In this document: in pieces, positions 1-7,506 of the stretch
Position numbering within the stretch: the stretch's first letter is position 1
Layout: the number at the start of each line of letters is the position of its first letter
DNA from: Clostridium sp. UBA699
GTDB lineage: Bacteria > Bacillota > Clostridia > Clostridiales > Clostridiaceae
Direction of reading: 5' to 3'
Length of the DNA stretch: 64,000 nt
Assembly (NCBI GenBank): GCA_002298915.1
Contig: DBML01000016.1
Coordinates: forward strand, 1-64,000
Position numbers and translations under genes: made by a program
Notes under the pieces: model-generated
Databases searched by the model: none
The model's input: only the letters and a program-made list of their open reading frames with translations
Told to the model about the DNA's origin: nothing

Positions 1-659
1 CCGAATCTGTTCGAAATATACATCTCGCAGAGAAGTTCCTTGCTGAAGTTGAAGCCGGGGTTCCAGAAATCCTCAGGCTTCAGGCCTGCGGATATCTCCC
101 TGAAGGCCTTCGAGCTGTAGGCCGCGTTTTCAGTCGACAGGTCGTAAATCATGGCAGGGAACTTCATCTCGTATTCGATTGCCCCCAGGATCTTGTTTAT
201 CTTCTTAACATGGTAGGATTCGTTTGAAAAGTCGTAGGGGCTTATCTCCCTGATGTTGAACTGCATTATGTTGCTGTTCATGACCATGACGTTCAATGCG
301 TTTATGATGTCCATCCAGGTGTCCCTGGACGGGATCGATATGAGCGGGATCTTTAGCTCTTCGAAGACCTTGAGGACATCCTCCGGGACGGTTTTGATGT
401 ACCTGTCGACCTTGATGCCGAAGCAGGCTATCTTCCTGAAATTGTCTGTTTTGACCACCTCTTCGAAAAGGCCGGGGTTCTGCTGGAGAACGTACCCCGA
501 GCTCAGCGCGAACTCGCGACCCTTGGTCCAGAGGAACCCGTCGGGCGCGTCAAGCATGGCGAAGCCCTGTATCTTGTTGTTCATCCCGCCGCGGCCGGCC
601 AGAACCTTGTATTCCTTGAAGAATTCTCCCTCGAGCATCCTGCTCACCGATATCCCCAT
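1..659 (-). CDS. PucR-type transcriptional regulator, N-terminal part (runs off window)
   Basis: Only the first ~219 codons are present; the frame is open to base 1. The N-terminus (MGISVSRML, then NNKIQGFAMLDAPDGFLW and EFALSSGYVLQQ) matches the PucR-type N-terminal domain (PF07905) of purine-catabolism/CdaR-like activators. Such proteins usually end in an HTH_30 DNA-binding domain, which would lie outside the window. The start is the first ATG after an in-frame TGA, with a GGGGTGGTGA stretch just upstream. The effector cannot be told from this part. Family assignment is fairly secure; regulated genes are unknown. Confidence 0.75.
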   Translation of the reverse strand, partial: MGISVSRMLEGEFFKEYKVLAGRGGMNNKIQGFAMLDAPDGFLWTKGREFALSSGYVLQQNPGLFEEVVKTDNFRKIACFGIKVDRYIKTVPEDVLKVFEELKIPLISIPSRDTWMDIINALNVMVMNSNIMQFNIREISPYDFSNESYHVKKINKILGAIEYEMKFPAMIYDLSTENAAYSSKAFREISAGLKPEDFWNPGFNFSKELLCEMYISNRF

Positions 660-720
660 GTGCTCACCACCCCAGAATCATAATAATATGTATACATTAT
701 AGCATACCGCTGCAAATCAT

Positions 721-757
721 AAAACCCGCTCGCCCCTGGCTGCAGAGGTTCGCGGGT
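721..757 (-). terminator. Rho-independent terminator of the AhpD-like gene
   Basis: Read leftwards, ACCCGC and GCGGGT form the base of an imperfect hairpin followed by TTTTATG, 10 bases after the stop of the AhpD-like gene. Confidence 0.6.
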
Positions 758-766
758 CCGTGGCCG

Positions 767-1342
767 TCAGTGCTTCATCAGAAGATCGCATTTGTCAGAG
801 AAACCTTCGGGAGGGACCCCCAAGGCTATCAGCAGCCTCGCCCAGTAGTTCACCTGTGCGGCTGTGCTGGCTACGATGACGATCTCCCTTTCCGTGAATT
901 CCGACTTCACTTTCTCCATGAACTCGTCTGTCACCAGTACCGGCGTCTTGGAGATCAGCTTTGCATACCCAAGCGCCAGCCTTTCTTTCGGCGACAGGGT
1001 TTGGATCTCGCCCAGATCGATACGCCCTGCCAGCCCCTGCATCTCCTCTTCCGAGATGCCGCTCTTTTCATGCTCGAAGGAGTTCATGTCTATGCAGAAA
1101 GGGCAGCCTACGCTCATCGAAGCCTGTATCCTGATAAGCTTCAGGATGCGCTCGTCAAGGTCCTTGCCCCCGTGCGCCACCAGCGACTCGAGGACTCCCG
1201 AGCTTACAGCGACCTTCGGGTACCAGGCCAGTAGCTTCGGGGCCAGCAGGTCCTTTTTCGTTATCCTTTTTGAGATCATCAGTCCGATCCTGATGTAGAA
1301 AGGGATCCTTTCAGGCGGATCTATGAAGGCTTTGTTTTCCAT
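767..1342 (-). CDS. Carboxymuconolactone decarboxylase / AhpD-like family protein
   Basis: 191-residue protein of the AhpD/CMD all-helical superfamily. The signature CPFCIDMNSFEH carries the redox CxxC pair and downstream His of alkylhydroperoxidase-type proteins (AhpD core). In that family the Cys pair reduces peroxide or relays electrons; the physiological partner here is unknown. The start was set at ATG 1342 (MENKAFIDPP) because AAGGGGTGA lies about 4 bases upstream; a GTG three codons earlier overlaps that site. It stands alone between the PucR-type gene and a broken gene, with its own terminator. Family is confident, exact activity is not. Confidence 0.8.
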   Translation of the reverse strand: MENKAFIDPPERIPFYIRIGLMISKRITKKDLLAPKLLAWYPKVAVSSGVLESLVAHGGKDLDERILKLIRIQASMSVGCPFCIDMNSFEHEKSGISEEEMQGLAGRIDLGEIQTLSPKERLALGYAKLISKTPVLVTDEFMEKVKSEFTEREIVIVASTAAQVNYWARLLIALGVPPEGFSDKCDLLMKH

Positions 1343-1427
1343 TTTGTTCACCCCTTGGTTAACAGTCGGTTTATTTTTCAGGATTTCTTTGATTTACTAG
1401 TTTAAAGATATCGTCGCATAGTGATTG

Positions 1428-1735
1428 CTATTCTACAATGTAACCAACATTTTTCAGACGTTCCGAGCATATATTCCTCTCTTCTTCAGTGAACAGTTCT
1501 CTGTATTCCGGTCTTAGGACATGAGCTTCAACCGAAAGCTCAAGCCTTCCGTTTAACCACAAAACCTCAAAGCCTTCTGCGCTTTCCTTTTTAGCAATAA
1601 GTTTTTTGCAGTTTGTAAACCGCCATCACGACTGATCATTTGAAGAAACCTGTTAGCATTGTATTTAAGCTCCTTCTTTGCGGTCTTGTATATTTTCATC
1701 ATATCCTCATTGAACTTCTTTTCGAGCTGGTCCAA
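1428..1735 (-). pseudogene. Small conserved protein split by a 1-base frameshift
   Basis: The first frame (MDQLEKKFNEDMMKIYK...) runs to 1553, but after GGLQTA the coding sense continues in another frame: AKKLIAKKESAEGFEVLWL, then NGRLELSVEAHVLRPEYREL and a tail ending NVGYIVE, TAG at 1428-1430. Adding one A to the A6 run near 1605-1612 restores a continuous ~103-residue protein. The tail (LW.NGRLDLSVEA.VL.PE...LF) resembles a small conserved Firmicutes protein of unknown function often seen near mobile or restriction genes. It is either a real homopolymer frameshift or a sequencing error. Confidence 0.7.
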
Positions 1736-1783
1736 TCAACTCACCCCCAAATTTAAGTTTTACCTCACATGTATCTGAGCTCC

Positions 1784-1806
1784 AAAAGCACCATTCCTGG
1801 TGCTCA
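1784..1806 (-). terminator. Terminator after MFS gene
   Basis: Leftward reading gives AGCACC-AGGAAT-GGTGCT followed by TTTTGG, 16 bases past the MFS stop codon. Perfect 6-bp stem with a short U tract. Confidence 0.6.
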
Positions 1807-1821
1807 AAAATAAAAAACAAT

Positions 1822-3042
1822 CTAGTCTCCCGTTGTCAGCTCCCTCGTCAGCTTGGACCTGTTCGAGAATATGTATACCGCTAATACCGCCAGCATGAGC
1901 CCAGTCGCGATCATCAGGTACTCAATCCTGATGACATCGGCAAGCGGTCCGAACACAAGCATACCTGCAGGCATGACTACCGATACTATTATCTGGATCA
2001 TTGAGAAAACTCGTCCGAGCATCTGCTCCTCTACGTTTTCCTGTATCAAGACAGTGGCTACTGTGTTGAAGACCGGCATGAACACTCCCGACAAGAGCAT
2101 GACGGCCAGGTACATGTAGAAATCGGGTGCGATTCCTAGCAGTGCATAGGTTATGCCAAAGGCGAAGCAGGAAACCGCCATCGCTCTTATTCGGTGCTTG
2201 ATCTCACCCTTCAGAGAGATGGCGATTCCGCCGATAAGGGCTCCGATGGTCCAGGAGAGTTCATTGGCTGCCAGCCTCCAAATGTCGCTTCCGAAGCTTC
2301 TTTCTACCAAAAGCGGTGTCAGGAAAGCAGCCGGCGTTACGAGGAAAAAGAATATGCAGCAAAACATCAGCAGGTACCTTATAAGCAAGTGCCCCCGGGC
2401 ATACCTGATTCCGCGTTTCAGGTCTTCCGCGGCTGTTGAGTGTTCCTCCGGCGACCTGATTGTCTCGACTTTCAAAAAGCTCATTATGACCACGGCAATC
2501 ACTCCCGTGACGACATCGAAAAGCAGTGCATACACGAAACCTATGGTTGCCAGTAAGAGCCCTCCCACCGCAGGTGCGAGGATCTGCATGAGTGAATTGA
2601 CCGTGCTGCTGACGCCGTTGACCCTTGTCAGCTTGTCAGCCGGGACAATCTGAGGCAGGATGGCAGCCACCGAGGGTGTCTGTATGCCTGATCCGATTGA
2701 GCGAACGATTGATGCAATGTAGATCAGGTTCAGATCGGTCATTCCCATGGCGAAGAATCCTGCCAGAGCGAGTGTTGAAATGCTGATGAAAAGGTCCGAG
2801 AACATTATCAGTTTTTTCCTGCTGTACCTGTCTGCCCATACGCCGGCATACATTGAGATCAGCACCTGCGGCAGGAAGGTGCACAGGATCGTTATGGTCA
2901 TGTCGCTCCCCGATGATGTTTCCAGAGTTATGTACCATATGATCGCGTAGGCTACTATGGACGACCCGAAAAGGGAGATGGTCTGGCTGGACAGGAATAT
3001 AAGAGCTTTTGAAACCCATTTGCTGTTAGTTTCCTCCGTCAT
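1822..3042 (-). CDS. MFS efflux transporter (macrolide/drug-exporter-like)
   Basis: 406-residue polytopic membrane protein with about 12 hydrophobic segments. The motif GVWADRYSRKKLI, between TM2 and TM3, is the classic MFS A-motif (GxLaDrxGrkk), and SIGSGIQTPSVAAILPQIV is typical of the MefA/enterobactin-exporter-like branch. It would export small amphiphilic compounds by proton antiport; the substrate is not evident. AAAGGAGGCGGCAAT immediately precedes ATG 3042 (MTEETNSKW). The GTG at 3060 would make the ribosome binding site part of the protein, so the shorter start is preferred. It has its own terminator and no regulator beside it. Confidence 0.85.
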   Translation of the reverse strand: MTEETNSKWVSKALIFLSSQTISLFGSSIVAYAIIWYITLETSSGSDMTITILCTFLPQVLISMYAGVWADRYSRKKLIMFSDLFISISTLALAGFFAMGMTDLNLIYIASIVRSIGSGIQTPSVAAILPQIVPADKLTRVNGVSSTVNSLMQILAPAVGGLLLATIGFVYALLFDVVTGVIAVVIMSFLKVETIRSPEEHSTAAEDLKRGIRYARGHLLIRYLLMFCCIFFFLVTPAAFLTPLLVERSFGSDIWRLAANELSWTIGALIGGIAISLKGEIKHRIRAMAVSCFAFGITYALLGIAPDFYMYLAVMLLSGVFMPVFNTVATVLIQENVEEQMLGRVFSMIQIIVSVVMPAGMLVFGPLADVIRIEYLMIATGLMLAVLAVYIFSNRSKLTRELTTGD

Positions 3043-3109
3043 ATTGCCGCCTCCTTTCACAGGTTTTTTTGAATATACTAATCATCGTTCCCTCCAGGGA
3101 TAATATCAA

Positions 3110-3145
3110 AGCAAAGAGCCCTCGAACAGACTTCTATTCAAGGGC
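3110..3145 (-). terminator. Terminator after the 3155-3646 gene
   Basis: Leftward GCCCTTGAATAG-AAGT-CTGTTCGAGGGC forms a long imperfect hairpin followed by TCTTTGC, just past the stop at 3155. Confidence 0.6.
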
Positions 3146-3154
3146 ACTGGTTCT

Positions 3155-3646
3155 TTATACCGCTATATAGAGCGCCCCCGCAATTTCCTTAAGCGCTTCC
3201 GATTCCGCCTCGCTGACAAGGACTCCCCCGAACCCCAGGAAGCCGCCTTCCTTTGACGCCTCGGCGCTGTTGACGGCAGCCTTGTAGACCCACCTCTTGT
3301 AGCCGTCAGCCTCGTCTGTCGCTTTCTCCCTCAGGAGGACGTCCAGAGTGCGGAATGTCCTGATGCACTGAGTCCTGATCTCCTCGGCATCCCTGCTCAT
3401 AGCTGGCATGGGAAGCTTTTCCTTCCTTTCGGTCATGGCTTTGATTTCCTCGACCACTGCTTTGACGAGGGCGTTGCCGCTCGGGGCCGCCTCTTCTTCG
3501 GCGATCAGCTTGGGGAACGACATCATCTCTTTCAAGGAGCTGAATAAGCCGCTGGGGCTGGAAAGCGTGATGTAGATTGCCGCCATCTGGGGCGCGATCA
3601 TTATGTTGTTCCATTCCTCTGAAGTGAAGTCTGCTTTTTGTACCAT
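3155..3646 (-). CDS. Conserved hypothetical helical protein
   Basis: 163 residues, soluble, Ala/Glu/Lys-rich and predicted mostly helical. No recognised domain. GFLGFGGVLVSEAESEALKEIAGAL near the C-terminus recalls small proteins annotated only as hypothetical in Clostridia and methanogens. GGGGGAGAAG precedes the ATG at 3646. It lies downstream of, and on the same strand as, the LemA-DUF2207 pair, with only a ~65 bp gap, so co-transcription is possible. Its function is unknown. Confidence 0.6.
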   Translation of the reverse strand: MVQKADFTSEEWNNIMIAPQMAAIYITLSSPSGLFSSLKEMMSFPKLIAEEEAAPSGNALVKAVVEEIKAMTERKEKLPMPAMSRDAEEIRTQCIRTFRTLDVLLREKATDEADGYKRWVYKAAVNSAEASKEGGFLGFGGVLVSEAESEALKEIAGALYIAV

Positions 3647-3713
3647 AGTTATCTTCTCCCCCTAGCAAATATAATGCGGATATTCTGATATTGTCCGATG
3701 ATACACAGCGCCC

Positions 3714-5693
3714 CTACCAGGAGCTGCCGCCTCCTCCGCCCGAGCCTCCGCCTGACGAGCCTCCGCCGGAGCCTCCGCTGCTGCTCGACGGGCTGGAGGA
3801 CATGGCCTCCGATGCCGACGTCATTGTGGAGTCCATGAAGTTACCGAAGGCTACCACGCTGAAGGCTGACCTTCCGTCGTACCAGTCAGGCGCCTGGAGG
3901 GCTATGATCTCGAACTTCTTTATCCACTTGTCCGATACCCCTAGCACGTAGGTGTACGGGAGTATCTTGTAGAAGTAAGCCGGGTCCTGGAGCACCAGCT
4001 CCTCAAGTTTCGGCTTTTCGGCGGTCTCCAGGAAGTTCCTGAAGCCCTTGATCTTGCCTAGAAGCTCGTTCCCGTAAGCAGTCCTTTTTGGCATTATCCT
4101 GAACATCATGACCATTACGAATACGCATGCAATGCCTAGAACGTATGCCGCCAGGTACATCGGGTCCGCCAGCAGCGCCGGCAGCACCAGGAACGCCCAG
4201 GGCGCCCCTCCGAAGCCTAGCCCCCAGATAAGGCCGAAGATTTTCACCGCTGCCTTTGTCCTGCCGAAAAGCATTCCGAAGAGCACAGTGAAGCCTAAGC
4301 CCGGGAAGAGCAGTGCGAAGAAAAGCGTGGAGGCACCGCCGTACTCGAGGACTGGTTTGACAGTAATGACCACGTAGGTTATGAGAATCATCAGCCCGAC
4401 TATCAGCCCCTTTCCGAGCGACGTCTTCTCGAATATCATCTCCCTGTTCTTTTTCCTGTTCAGGTTCTGGACTATCCTGTTCAGTGTAACGTAGAAGCTG
4501 TCGCGAAGGTCCTCGGCGGTCACCTCTTCCCTGACGCTGCCTTCTGCATTGTCGTAGTATTCTTCAGGCTGGGCTAGCTTCCTCGACCTGAACATCGCCT
4601 TCAGGTCGGTGAGGCTTAACCGCTTTGGCGTGCTGAAGAGCCCAGACATGAATATCCTTTCGTTCTCGTTGTCCCCGTCGTAGTCCTTCAGCTTCGTCAG
4701 CTTGAAGGTGTTCGTCTTCATGAAAAGCGACCGCTCCTCGATCTCCGTTATCTTAATGTAGCCCTTGTCCGCCAGGTAGATCAGGAGGGATACGACGTCG
4801 CTGCTGTCTGCACGTCCCTTGTAGATGAATCCGACCTCTGCGCTGTTAAAGCCCTGAGGCGGATAGAACTCTACCGTTTCCACCACAGGGTCGTCCTTGC
4901 CGTACCTGAGCCAGGTGAACACGGTTGCGAGCGCTAGCAGCACCGGCAGGAGGAACGACAGGATCATGAGAAGGTCGAAGTTCGTGCTGGCGCCCGTGAA
5001 GTAGCCCTCGGGGAGCTCAAGCCTCACTGTAAGGGCTTCCCCCGGGTCCAGCACGCCGCTGTAGCTTCCGGTTATAACGTTACCGCTGACCTGGTACGAT
5101 ATCCCAGAGCTGTCCGTCGAGCCGGCCGGCCCTCTCGAGAACCCCAGCTTGCCCGCGTCGAACTCCTTGGGCATCCTTATTGTGAAGGTCACGTTGCCGA
5201 CGGCAGTGTCCCACTTGTCCCCTATGAGGTCCAGGTACACCTCGTCGTAGCCCTTTCCAGTGTCTTTGCCCAGGTTATAGGTGTAGCTTATCCTGTAGCT
5301 CTTTGTGCCTGTAAGGGTTGTGTCCGCGTCGCCAATCTTTATGACCTCGCTGCCGTTTGAGACAGAGGCTGCGTAGGGAGAATCGACGCTGATGTCGGAG
5401 ATTTTCGCCCTGTTGTAGGAAGTGGTCCCGTCGAGGCGCTCTACCTTGTTGCTAAGCGGAATTGTCCTTATTATCCCGTGCTTGGGCACGTTGAAGTAGG
5501 CCTTAACGCTTTCTGTTATGCTGTAGGTGTTGTTTTCGTTCACCGTCACGTCCACGTCGTAGCTGTCCAGCACGTAGTCGTAGCCGCTGTAGCTGCTGTC
5601 TGTGCTTATGCCTGCACCAGCTGCAAGGACACCCGCTGATGCGGTCATGAGAAGGATCAGTATTATGGTTAAACTGCTAAATAGCCTTTTGAT
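3714..5693 (-). CDS. DUF2207 domain-containing membrane protein, apparent AUC start
   Basis: Large secreted/membrane protein. Ser/Gly-bounded N-terminal ectodomain (YVLDSYDVDVTVNENNTYSI...HGIIRTIP) is the DUF2207 beta-domain. A TM segment follows near residue 240, then a cytosolic region, two or three more TMs (~425-520), and a Gly/Ser-rich tail ending in SSW. The first ATG, at 5648, sits inside the hydrophobic core of an obvious signal peptide. The sequence before it reads IKRLFSSLTIILILL in frame, is preceded by an in-frame TGA, and has AGGAGG 7 bases before an ATC codon at 5693-5691. Translation therefore seems to begin at AUC, unless the ATG has been mutated or misread. It follows lemA by 15 bp, a common pairing. 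Confidence 0.8.
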   Translation of the reverse strand: MKRLFSSLTIILILLMTASAGVLAAGAGISTDSSYSGYDYVLDSYDVDVTVNENNTYSITESVKAYFNVPKHGIIRTIPLSNKVERLDGTTSYNRAKISDISVDSPYAASVSNGSEVIKIGDADTTLTGTKSYRISYTYNLGKDTGKGYDEVYLDLIGDKWDTAVGNVTFTIRMPKEFDAGKLGFSRGPAGSTDSSGISYQVSGNVITGSYSGVLDPGEALTVRLELPEGYFTGASTNFDLLMILSFLLPVLLALATVFTWLRYGKDDPVVETVEFYPPQGFNSAEVGFIYKGRADSSDVVSLLIYLADKGYIKITEIEERSLFMKTNTFKLTKLKDYDGDNENERIFMSGLFSTPKRLSLTDLKAMFRSRKLAQPEEYYDNAEGSVREEVTAEDLRDSFYVTLNRIVQNLNRKKNREMIFEKTSLGKGLIVGLMILITYVVITVKPVLEYGGASTLFFALLFPGLGFTVLFGMLFGRTKAAVKIFGLIWGLGFGGAPWAFLVLPALLADPMYLAAYVLGIACVFVMVMMFRIMPKRTAYGNELLGKIKGFRNFLETAEKPKLEELVLQDPAYFYKILPYTYVLGVSDKWIKKFEIIALQAPDWYDGRSAFSVVAFGNFMDSTMTSASEAMSSSPSSSSGGSGGGSSGGGSGGGGGSSW

Positions 5694-5708
5694 GATGGCA
5701 CCTCCTCA

Positions 5709-6251
5709 CTAGAACTGTACTTTAACGTTTTCCCTGTCGGCCGTCTCGAACATGGCCATCTCCTTGAAGCCGAAGATGGATGCGACTATGCTGCTTGGAA
5801 CCATCTGTACTGCGTTGTTGTAGTTCCTGACAACTGCATTGTAGTACTTCCTCGAGTTGGCTATGTCCTCCTCAACCTTTGAGAGCTCCGAGCTCAGCTG
5901 CATGAAGTTCTGGCTTGCCTTGAGGTCGGGATAGCTTTCCGCAAGGGCCATAAGCTTCGAAAGGGCTCCCTCTATCTGGTTTTCTGAAGCTATCTTGTCG
6001 TCCTGGCTCATCTTGTCGTAGGCGGTGTTCCTGAGGTTAACGATACCTTCCAGCGTCTCTTTCTCATGCTTTGCGTAGCCCTTCACTGACTCCACGATGT
6101 TCGGTATGAGGTCCCACCTCTTCTTCATGTAGACGTCCATGGTGGCGAATGCCTCCTTAACCCTGTTCCTCTGGTTCACCAGGCCGTTGTAGACTGCAAG
6201 CACGTACACAAGCACGACTGCAACGACTGCGATTGCGATATAAGTTCCCAT
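5709..6251 (-). CDS. lemA: LemA family protein
   Basis: 180 residues with one N-terminal TM segment (IAIAVVAVVLVYVLAVYN) and then the helical LemA domain: LVNQRNRVKEAFATMDVYMKKR, DLIPNIVESVKGYAKHE, and a C-terminal FKEMAMFE close to the usual F...F.....F ending. LemA proteins are membrane-anchored with an external or cytosolic helical bundle of uncertain role. Placement directly before a DUF2207 protein is a recurrent arrangement and suggests they act together at the envelope. Start supported by AAGGAGGACAACAGA. Confidence 0.93.
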   Translation of the reverse strand: MGTYIAIAVVAVVLVYVLAVYNGLVNQRNRVKEAFATMDVYMKKRWDLIPNIVESVKGYAKHEKETLEGIVNLRNTAYDKMSQDDKIASENQIEGALSKLMALAESYPDLKASQNFMQLSSELSKVEEDIANSRKYYNAVVRNYNNAVQMVPSSIVASIFGFKEMAMFETADRENVKVQF

Positions 6252-6367
6252 TCTGTTGTCCTCCTTTATTATTAATTGTATGAATTTTTAAACTTCGTTT
6301 TATTTCTATTATATCAGAGTTGCCACACTTTGGTAATTGCAGTTTGTATTATCTTTAAGCCGAAATG

Positions 6368-6402
6368 CAAGAACAGCCAGCTTGATTTCAGCTGGCTGCA
6401 AT
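6368..6402. terminator. 9-bp perfect hairpin beside the NERD remnant
   Basis: CAGCCAGCT (6374-6382) pairs with AGCTGGCTG (6390-6398) around a 7-base loop. Followed by CAATTTTATT rightwards and TTCTTGC leftwards, so it could end transcripts from either side; probably the original terminator of the truncated NERD gene. Confidence 0.5.
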
Positions 6403-6407
6403 TTTAT

Positions 6408-6608
6408 TCATAAGTATTCCAAATGGATATCCCTCAGGACATATATCGGGATGCTGCTGATCCTAAGATCATAGGCTATGTTGTTTTCACCGAACTCTCC
6501 TAGAGACGCCAGCTTGATTTCCCTTTCTATCCTGTCTTTTGTGTTACCTGAAGATTTCTCAAGAATTTCTTTCAACCTGCTGATGAACGCAGAAGAATCG
6601 CTTTTCAC
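6408..6608 (-). pseudogene. Remnant of a NERD-domain protein gene
   Basis: 66 codons reading SRLKEILEKS...IEREIKLASLGEFGENNIAYDLR and ending IYVLRDIHLEYL then TGA. The stretch GE.GE..I.Y.L......IYVL.DI.LEY is the beginning of the nuclease-related (NERD) domain, normally followed by an Asp and Glu-x-Lys catalytic core that is missing here. No ribosome binding site is visible before the GTG at 6608, and upstream the sequence abruptly becomes AT-rich. I read it as a gene cut at its 5' side by the defence-island insertion and truncated at its 3' side. Probably not functional. Confidence 0.6.
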
Positions 6609-6706
6609 CCGATTCTATCCAAATTTATTTCTTTATAACTTGCAAATAAAAAGCTTTAATAATCTTCATCATTTTGTCAATTCAAATATTATTTTCTCTT
6701 ACTGCC

Positions 6707-7150
6707 TCAACAACTTTCTTTCCTATCCCCCGTTTTAACATAATCAGATATTGCTTTTTTAATAATATCTATACATTTATCCAAGTTATTTTTTATATCT
6801 TCACCCCAAAATCTCAAAACAGTCCACCCCATTTCTGATAATTGCCTATCAACTCTTCTATCACGTGCTACATTAGATTTAATTTTATTTAACCAAAATT
6901 CAGTATTTGTTTTGACTTGTGAGGAAAGTTTATCAATATCTTTTCCATGCCAAAATTCACTATCACAGAAAATAGCTATTTTATATTTAGTAATAACAAT
7001 ATCAGGTTTGCCTGGTAATTTAGCGTAATTTTTTCTATATCTAACTCCCTCCCTCCACAGTGCTTTTCTCATTATCATTTCGAGTTCTGTATCACTACCC
7101 TTTATTCTGCTCATGTTCAAATGTCTTTGTTCCTTCGTCAAAGTGTCCAA
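6707..7150 (-). CDS. vsr: Very short patch repair (Vsr-type) endonuclease
   Basis: 147 residues. LTKEQRHLNMSRIKGSDTELE is the typical Vsr N-terminus, followed by RKALWREGVRYRKNYAKLPGKPDIV and KIAIFCDSEFWHG, which carry the PD-(D/E)xK-like Asp and the conserved Cys/His zinc and catalytic positions. Vsr nicks T:G mismatches formed by deamination of 5-methylcytosine. Here it closes an operon that begins with a cytosine methyltransferase, so it likely protects that enzyme's sites. The TTG at 7150 is preferred over the ATG at 7168, because TAGGTGAT sits at the right distance before TTG and the protein then starts MDTLTKEQR like other Vsr proteins. Confidence 0.88.
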   Translation of the reverse strand: MDTLTKEQRHLNMSRIKGSDTELEMIMRKALWREGVRYRKNYAKLPGKPDIVITKYKIAIFCDSEFWHGKDIDKLSSQVKTNTEFWLNKIKSNVARDRRVDRQLSEMGWTVLRFWGEDIKNNLDKCIDIIKKAISDYVKTGDRKESC

Positions 7151-7263
7151 AGTATAATCACCTACCATTAAATATGAAAGAAATTAGGGCAAAAATTTTA
7201 TTTAATATAATACTCGATTAATCTTAAATCACATATATTTAAGATTCCTCTATATTCTATTGA

Positions 7264-7455
7264 CTAAGATTCCCATATACCTCTGGTTAACCTATAAAAA
7301 TCCTTCACCTTTATTTCAATTATTTTATTTGAGTAAAATATCTTAATTAGTTTGCTTTTTATACCTATCTCCTGACATATAAAAATAGCACCTGATTTAT
7401 CTGGTTTTTCATATCTTCGAGAAAAATAATACATTGTAGAAAGCTCATCAGACAA
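7264..7455 (-). CDS. Small ORF between drmB-like and vsr genes
   Basis: 63 codons from a TTG; an ATG lies seven codons in (MYYFSRRYEKPDKSGAIF). Basic protein (pI clearly high) with no recognised domain; the middle IFICQEIGIKSKLIKIFYSNKIIEIKV looks beta-rich. No strong ribosome binding site. It lies 50 bp after the DrmB-like stop in the same direction, within the same low-GC island. Could be a small accessory component or a decayed fragment. Confidence 0.4.
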   Translation of the reverse strand: MSDELSTMYYFSRRYEKPDKSGAIFICQEIGIKSKLIKIFYSNKIIEIKVKDFYRLTRGIWES

Positions 7456-7506
7456 AAGTTATTCAGAATCTTACTTTGTGATAAAAAATATGTACGTTTC
7501 TCTTAC

